A stretch of DNA of 17,727 nucleotides from SAT2750 sp964476375 (GTDB taxonomy: Bacteria; Planctomycetota; Planctomycetia; Pirellulales; Pirellulaceae), in assembly GCA_964476375.1 (NCBI GenBank), contig CAYYZW010000203.1:1-17727 (forward strand), given 5' to 3'. Each line of letters begins with the position of its first letter. The first letter of the stretch is position 1. Position numbers and translations under genes: made by a program. Of the stretch, positions 13,116-17,727 are shown piece by piece. The notes beneath the pieces are model-generated. The model was not told the origin of the DNA, ran no database searches, and worked only from the letters and a program-made list of their open reading frames with translations.

Positions 13116-15638
13116 ATGAAACGACGAACTTCCATACAGATCCTGACAGGGATGCTCCTCCTGTCAGCCTTTTTCCTGGCTGCCTGGAGTCCGGTTCTTC
13201 GTTCCCAGGACAAGAGCACCGAGAAACAGCAGGATTTCTTTCGCAGGCAGGTCCAGCCGATCCTCAAGGTCCATTGTTTCAAGTGCCATGGTCCCCAGTC
13301 CAGTGCCAAGGGAAAGCTGCACCTGGTAAGCCGTGCCCTGGTGCTCAAGGGGGGCGAGAGTGGCCCGGCGGTGTCCACCGATGATCCGGCAGAGAGCCTG
13401 CTTTTGCAGGCGGTCAACCATGATGGCCTGGAGATGCCTCCCAAGAAAAAACTTCCCCAGGCACAGATTGATATTCTCACTCGCTGGGTGGAGATGGGAG
13501 TTCCTTTTGCGCCCGAGCTGGAGCAGCAGGTGGTCGATGAGGAGGGTCCTCCCCAGGTCACGGACGAGGCCAGGCAGTTCTGGTCTTTTCGCCCGCTTCA
13601 GCAGCCCGCGCCACCAAGGGTTCGGGCCAAGGCGTGGGGCAGGTCACCGATCGATGCCTTTATCCTGGCCAGGCTCGAGAAGGAAGGACTTAAACCAGCG
13701 TTGCCAGCCGAGAAAACCCAGCTCTTGAGGCGTGCTCATTATGACCTGGTCGGCCTGCCTCCATCGCCCCAGGAGGTGGCAGATTTCCTGGCGGACGATT
13801 CTGGCGATGCTTTTGCCAACGTAGTGGACCAGTTGCTTGAATCACCGCAGTACGGGGAACGCTGGGCCCGGCACTGGCTGGACCTGGTCCGTTATGCCGA
13901 GTCCAACAGCTATGAAAGGGATGGCCCCAAGCCCTTTGTCTGGCGATACCGTGACTACGTGATCCAGTCGTTGAATGACGACAAGCCCTACAGCCAGTTC
14001 ATGCGGGAACAGGTGGCCGGGGACGAGCTGGCCGAGGTGACCCCCGATTCGATGATTGCCACTGGTTATTACCGGCTGGGTATCTGGCAGGATGAGCCGG
14101 TCGACCGGGTCCAGGAACTTTACGAGGACCTGGATGATATCGTGAGTACGACGGGCCAGGTGTTCCTCGGACTCACGCTCAACTGCTGCCGCTGCCACGA
14201 CCACAAGCTCGATCCGATACCGCAGCGGGATTATTACCGTTTCATGGCTTTCTTCCATGGCATTAACCGTTACGGCATTCGTGGTGGGAACACCGTGGCA
14301 GATTTTTCCTTGCGGGAGATTGCCAACGAGGAACAGAAACGCAAGAGCCAGGCGGTCATCGAGGAGCACAACAGGAAGGTCCAGCAGCTGGATGGGACAA
14401 TCGCCGATTTCGAAAAACTGGTGATCGGTGATTTCCAGCCGGTGGAAAAGCAGGATTTCCAGGATGAGCGGAACAAGATCCCGCTGGTCAAGAAAAGGGT
14501 CGGGACGGTGATTAATGAGCAGCAGTTTCAGCAGTACGTGATGCTGAAGGGCGAACAGAAGAAACTGCGCAACTTCAAGCCCCCGGCACTTGGACAGGCC
14601 CTGGTGATCACCGAGATCGGTCCCAAGCCGCGGGAGACATTCATCCTGGCCCGCGGCAATGCCCATGCACCGGGGGACCCGGTGGAGCCGGGTTTTCCAC
14701 AAGTGCTTTCTTTCCCCGATCCCCAGATCCAGCCGCCGGCAGAGGGAGCCAGGACTTCCAATCGCCGGCTGGCACTGGCGAACTGGCTGGCCGACCCGGC
14801 CAACCCCCTGACCGCCCGGGTGATGATGAACCGGGTCTGGCAGTATCACTTTGGCCGTGGGATTGTCCGTTCAACCAACAATTTTGGATACCAGGGGGTC
14901 GCCCCCACGCATCCGGAATTGCTTGACTGGCTGGCGGCAGATTTCATCGACGGGGGTTGGAAATTAAAGCGGATGCACCGGCAGATCATGCTCTCCAGTG
15001 CTTACCGGATGTCCTCGGCCGCTGACAAGAAGGGCTTGCAGAAGGATCCCACAAATAACCTCTTCTGGCGTTTTGACATGCGACGGCTGGAAGCGGAGGA
15101 AATCCGTGACTCGGTGCTGGCGGTCAATGGCAGCCTGAATCCAAAGATGTATGGGCCCAGCATCTACCCGGTGATCCCCCGCGAGGTCCTGCATGGCCAG
15201 TCGCGACCCGGGGCGGACTGGGGTAATTCCTCGCCCCAGGAGCGGGCCCGGCGGAGCATCTATATTCACATCAAGCGGTCACTGGTGGTACCAATGATCG
15301 CGGCCTTTGACGGTCCTGATCCGGATGCGACCTGCCCGGTACGGTTTGTCACGACCCAGCCAACGCAGGCGCTGGGGATGCTCAATAGTGATTACTTTAA
15401 CGAGCAGGCCCGCGTGTTTGCCGGATTCCTGAGGAGCCGTGTTCCCGGGGATCTGCCTGGCCAGGTACGGTTGGCACTCTCGCGAGCGTTGCAGAGGATA
15501 CCGACCGAGGAGGAAGTGCAGCGTGGAGTGAAATTGACCGGGATGCTTCAGCAGCACGAGGGAGTGGATGCCAGCAAGGCACTCGACCTTTACTGCCTGA
15601 TGGTACTGAACCTGAACGAGTTTATTTACCTGGACTGA
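13116..15638 (+). CDS. Planctomycete cytochrome c / DUF1549 / DUF1553 protein
   Basis: An 840-residue exported protein with the architecture typical of Planctomycetota. Residues 1-30 are a signal peptide (KRR, then a hydrophobic core). A planctomycete-type cytochrome c domain follows, with CFKCH (Cys54, Cys57, His58) for covalent haem and Met107 in EMPPKKKL as the likely distal ligand. DUF1549 spans about 178-385 and ends with a second CxxCH, CCRCHDHKLDPIP (Cys357, Cys360, His361). A charged, probably coiled-coil insert (about 400-490) leads to DUF1553 (about 548-800; NRRLALANWL, MMNRVWQYHFGRG). The role is not proven; these proteins are thought to pass electrons or oxidise substrates in the periplasm. 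The DUF1501 gene 40 bp downstream is its usual partner, so the two probably act together. Confidence 0.93.
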   Translation: MKRRTSIQILTGMLLLSAFFLAAWSPVLRSQDKSTEKQQDFFRRQVQPILKVHCFKCHGPQSSAKGKLHLVSRALVLKGGESGPAVSTDDPAESLLLQAVNHDGLEMPPKKKLPQAQIDILTRWVEMGVPFAPELEQQVVDEEGPPQVTDEARQFWSFRPLQQPAPPRVRAKAWGRSPIDAFILARLEKEGLKPALPAEKTQLLRRAHYDLVGLPPSPQEVADFLADDSGDAFANVVDQLLESPQYGERWARHWLDLVRYAESNSYERDGPKPFVWRYRDYVIQSLNDDKPYSQFMREQVAGDELAEVTPDSMIATGYYRLGIWQDEPVDRVQELYEDLDDIVSTTGQVFLGLTLNCCRCHDHKLDPIPQRDYYRFMAFFHGINRYGIRGGNTVADFSLREIANEEQKRKSQAVIEEHNRKVQQLDGTIADFEKLVIGDFQPVEKQDFQDERNKIPLVKKRVGTVINEQQFQQYVMLKGEQKKLRNFKPPALGQALVITEIGPKPRETFILARGNAHAPGDPVEPGFPQVLSFPDPQIQPPAEGARTSNRRLALANWLADPANPLTARVMMNRVWQYHFGRGIVRSTNNFGYQGVAPTHPELLDWLAADFIDGGWKLKRMHRQIMLSSAYRMSSAADKKGLQKDPTNNLFWRFDMRRLEAEEIRDSVLAVNGSLNPKMYGPSIYPVIPREVLHGQSRPGADWGNSSPQERARRSIYIHIKRSLVVPMIAAFDGPDPDATCPVRFVTTQPTQALGMLNSDYFNEQARVFAGFLRSRVPGDLPGQVRLALSRALQRIPTEEEVQRGVKLTGMLQQHEGVDASKALDLYCLMVLNLNEFIYLD

Positions 15639-15678
15639 TAAAGAGGCAACCTGCCTGATATCGAGCAAGGGGAGAGAG

Positions 15679-17154
15679 ATGAGTAACAGATCCAAGGCGC
15701 CACGCGGGAACTTTTGTGGGCGCACCCGTCGCGAATTTCTCTGGGAGACTGGTGGAGGTTTCACCGGGGTCGCACTGGCCTCGATGCTTGGAAATGACGG
15801 TTTCCTGGCCAGCCAGAGCATGGCAGCGGACGGTACGAGCAGGTTCGTCAACCCGCTTGCCCCCAAGGATCCCCATTTCACCCCCAAAGCGAAACGCTGC
15901 ATTTTCCTGTTCATGTACGGTGGTCCAAGTCAAATCGACACATTTGACTACAAACCAAACATGAAAGGGATGGACAACAAGATCGTGGACGTGAAAACCT
16001 TCGGTCGCGGGGGCCATCGAAACCAGGGGCGGATTGTCGAGCCGCGCTGGGACTTCAAGCAGTACGGTGAATGCGGGCAGTGGGTTTCCAGCCTGTTTCC
16101 TCACCTGGCGACATGTGTCGATGACATCGCCTTTCTGCATTCGATGACCGCCGATTCCCCGATTCATGGATCGGCCATGTTAATGATGAACTCGGGTAAG
16201 ATTCTCAGCGGTAGCCCCTGTCTCGGTTCCTGGGCAAATTATGGCCTGGGGACAGAGACCCAGAACCTGCCTGGATTCGTGGTCATGCTCGATCCACGGG
16301 GAGGCCCGATCAGCGGCGCGAAGAACTGGAGCAGCGGCTACATGTCCGCCTCCTACCAGGCCACCGTGATGCGATCCGAGGGGAATCCCATCCTGGACCT
16401 GACACCCCCGGCGGGTGTGAGCCGTGCGATGCAGCGGAAACTGCTCGATGCGCTCCGCACGGAGAACGAGCGGCATGAAAGCCTGCGGGCGGATAATTCC
16501 AACCTGGCAGCCCGGATCGCCAGTTATGAACTGGCCTACAAGATGCAGGAGCACGCTCCTGAAGCTGTGGACCTGGCAAAGGAAGACCAGGGGACACTCT
16601 CGCTTTACGGGATCGACAACCAGAAGTCCGCAAAGTTTGGCCGCCAGTGCCTGCTTGCCAGGCGACTTGTCGAACGAGGAGTCCGCTTTGTCCAGATCTA
16701 TTCCGGGGGTAATCACAATGATGCCAACTGGGATGCCCACGGGGATCTCAAGCATAATCACGACCTGCATGCGGGAGAGACTGACAAGCCGATTGCCGGC
16801 CTGCTCAAGGACCTCAAGCAGCGTGGCCTGCTGGAAGATACCCTGGTGATCTGGGGTGGGGAGTTCGGTCGCCAGCCGACTGCCGAGTATGCCAAGGGGA
16901 CCGGACGAGACCATAATGCCTATGGCTTCACGATGTGGATGGCAGGTGGCGGGATCAAGGGAGGGGTTAGCGTTGGTAAGACGGACGAACTGGGAAGCGC
17001 GGCAATCGAAGATAGCCTGCACGTGCGGAACCTGCATGCCACCATCCTCCAGCAGATGGGGATGGATCCCAACCGTTTGACCTATTTCTATGGTGGGCTG
17101 GACCAGAAACTGGTGGGTGTGGAAGGTGCCGAGCCAATCCACCAGATTATCTAG
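15679..17154 (+). CDS. Tat-exported DUF1501 protein
   Basis: A 491-residue protein of the DUF1501 family, related to the alkaline phosphatase/sulfatase superfamily. The N-terminus has a twin-arginine signal, TRREFLW (Arg17-Arg18), then a weakly hydrophobic stretch (GGGFTGVALASMLG), so it is exported folded, probably with bound metal. Candidate metal or active-site segments are GNHNDANWDAH (344-354), GGEFGRQP (393-400) and GRDHNAYG (409-416). GGGIKGGVSVGKTDELG follows, as usual in the family. AAGGGGAG precedes the ATG closely. It sits 40 bp after the DUF1549/DUF1553 gene with no terminator between, so co-transcription is likely. Catalytic activity of the family has not been firmly established; a hydrolase acting with the cytochrome partner on a periplasmic substrate is inference. 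Confidence 0.93.
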   Translation: MSNRSKAPRGNFCGRTRREFLWETGGGFTGVALASMLGNDGFLASQSMAADGTSRFVNPLAPKDPHFTPKAKRCIFLFMYGGPSQIDTFDYKPNMKGMDNKIVDVKTFGRGGHRNQGRIVEPRWDFKQYGECGQWVSSLFPHLATCVDDIAFLHSMTADSPIHGSAMLMMNSGKILSGSPCLGSWANYGLGTETQNLPGFVVMLDPRGGPISGAKNWSSGYMSASYQATVMRSEGNPILDLTPPAGVSRAMQRKLLDALRTENERHESLRADNSNLAARIASYELAYKMQEHAPEAVDLAKEDQGTLSLYGIDNQKSAKFGRQCLLARRLVERGVRFVQIYSGGNHNDANWDAHGDLKHNHDLHAGETDKPIAGLLKDLKQRGLLEDTLVIWGGEFGRQPTAEYAKGTGRDHNAYGFTMWMAGGGIKGGVSVGKTDELGSAAIEDSLHVRNLHATILQQMGMDPNRLTYFYGGLDQKLVGVEGAEPIHQII

Positions 17155-17245
17155 TATCCGCTGATTCCAGGATGTCTCTCTCTGCTGCACGGCCCACGTG
17201 ATTTGTGGTTCGATGCGAGTGGACTGCAAGAAAAAGCCCTTTTTC

Positions 17246-17282
17246 CGGGTTAAGAGACTCACAGATGGTTTTGAGTAACCCG
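17246..17282. repeat. Stem-loop downstream of DUF1501
   Basis: CGGGTTA (17246-17252) and TAACCCG (17276-17282) are perfect 7-bp complements. An inner CTC/GAG pairing (17258-17260 with 17273-17275) lies across a 5-base bulge. No T-run follows on either strand. It may mark the end of the DUF1501 transcript or be an operator for the pseudopilin gene. Confidence 0.4.
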
Positions 17283-17377
17283 CGACAGCAATGAAAGTTG
17301 TGGAAATAATTAGCGATATGCTTTTTTTTCCTTGCCGGGCTGTTATTCTAGAAGAGTCAGTTTTTCATTGGTAACGG

Positions 17378-17405
17378 GGCTCCGCCACGGTGCCAGGGAA
17401 GCTGG
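17378..17405 (+). promoter_or_regulatory. Structured leader of the pseudopilin gene
   Basis: GGC-T-CCG (17378-17384) pairs with CGG-T-GCC (17388-17394): six G-C pairs, one T-T mismatch and a 3-base loop. A smaller CCAG/CTGG stem (17393-17396 with 17402-17405) shares two bases with it. Both lie 45-70 bases before the start codon, outside the ribosome binding site, so they more likely affect mRNA stability or attenuation than initiation. Confidence 0.4.
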
Positions 17406-17450
17406 TCATGTCCGGAAGGTATTTTCTATTTTTCCGAAGGAGTTCTTTTT

Positions 17451-17727
17451 ATGATGTCACAGAAATCCCGTGGTTTCACGCTGGTGGAAATGCTGGTGGT
17501 GATTGCAATCATCGGTATTTTGGTTGCGCTGTTGCTGCCGGCCGTTGCTGCTGCCCGTGAGGCTGCTCGCAAGATGTCATGCCAGAACAACCTGAAGCAG
17601 TTGGGTCTGGCCTGCCGAACCTATCACAATACCTACGGTCGATACCCGCCCAACGGTGGGTACACCTGGATCCGCCAGTCCAATAACGCATACAACTGGT
17701 GGCGAACGTCTCGCGGGAGTGTCTTCG
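17451..17727 (+). CDS. DUF1559 type II pseudopilin-like protein (5' part only)
   Basis: The first 92 codons are present; the gene runs off the window. The N-terminus is a type IV prepilin/pseudopilin signal: short positive leader MMSQKSRG, then FTLVEMLVVIAIIGILVALLLPAVAAAREAAR in two overlapping parts (FTLVEMLVVIAIIG; ILVALLLPAVAAAREAAR). Prepilin peptidase should cut after Gly8; Glu13 is the conserved Glu5 of the mature protein. MSCQNNLKQLGLA and YHNTYGRYPPNGG are typical of DUF1559 proteins, which planctomycetes carry in dozens of copies per genome. The C-terminal H-X9-DG motif of the family lies beyond the edge. GAAGGAG sits eight bases before the ATG at 17451; a second ATG follows at once. 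It is probably inner-membrane anchored and part of a type II secretion- or pilus-like system, role unproven. Confidence 0.93.
   Translation, partial: MMSQKSRGFTLVEMLVVIAIIGILVALLLPAVAAAREAARKMSCQNNLKQLGLACRTYHNTYGRYPPNGGYTWIRQSNNAYNWWRTSRGSVF

Larger units (their letters stand above)
17155..17450. other. Intergenic region between DUF1501 and pseudopilin genes
   Basis: No gene is seen in these 296 bp. They contain an A/T-rich hairpin, GAAAAA/TTTTTC (17230-17245), which ends in T residues and could be a weak terminator. The stem-loop at 17246-17282 comes next, then an AT-rich stretch (17290-17350) that probably holds the pseudopilin promoter. The hairpin-rich leader at 17378-17405 follows. I could not find a well-spaced -35/-10 pair. 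Confidence 0.5.

Noticed and set aside
13842..14849. A 335-codon minus-strand open frame inside the DUF1549/DUF1553 gene
   Set aside because: It is antisense to a clearly recognised protein. It is explained by third-position GC bias and shows no domain of its own.
16180..17262. A 360-codon minus-strand open frame over the DUF1501 gene
   Set aside because: It is a mirror frame of a well-supported gene, with no convincing start signal or family match.
17371..17426. Resemblance to a cobalamin riboswitch core (CCGCCAC..., GGGAAG)
   Set aside because: Only short pieces match and in the wrong arrangement. The region is far too short for the full aptamer, and the downstream gene is a pseudopilin, not a B12-related gene.

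Overview
The window is from a chromosome of a member of the Planctomycetota, probably class Planctomycetia. The evidence is a set of families largely confined to that phylum: a planctomycete cytochrome c / DUF1549 / DUF1553 protein followed by a Tat-exported DUF1501 protein, then the start of a DUF1559 pseudopilin-like protein. The DNA is GC-rich with strong GC bias at third codon positions, which also produces long meaningless antisense frames. I see no transposase, integrase, phage gene, CRISPR array or other sign of recent transfer. I could not place it to genus.

Layout from left to right. Positions 1-372 hold a minus-strand tRNA-Lys(CTT) with its own terminator, and a control region. Positions 373-3840 look like a two-gene unit: a GH88 (unsaturated glucuronyl hydrolase-like) enzyme and an exported alpha/beta hydrolase, closed by an intrinsic terminator. 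Positions 3970-5015 are two genes overlapping by 4 bp: an AhpD-like disulfide protein and a cupin like 2,4'-dihydroxyacetophenone dioxygenase. A convergent SDR oxidoreductase (minus strand, 5019-5717) ends 3 bp from the cupin stop codon. Positions 5876-11929 are one gene for a 2017-residue membrane protein with an N-terminal zinc ribbon and, by eye, about 55 membrane segments. An N-acetylneuraminate lyase follows (12048-12959) behind a leader rich in alternative hairpins. Positions 13116-17154 are the DUF1549/DUF1553 plus DUF1501 pair, probably one transcript from a promoter near 13044-13072. The window ends inside a DUF1559 pseudopilin-like gene (from 17451) with a structured leader.

How the genes fit together. 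GH88, the exported hydrolase, the SDR, the sialate lyase and the cytochrome/DUF1501 pair suggest breakdown of complex acidic polysaccharides and small carbon compounds, a common planctomycete lifestyle. Apart from the short-spaced pairs, the link between these genes is inference. The most unusual object is the giant polytopic protein: its zinc-ribbon head, long Pro/Ala linker and dozens of helices match no characterised transporter or enzyme I can name. The most interesting regulatory DNA is the nanA-like leader and the divergent region at 5718-5875.
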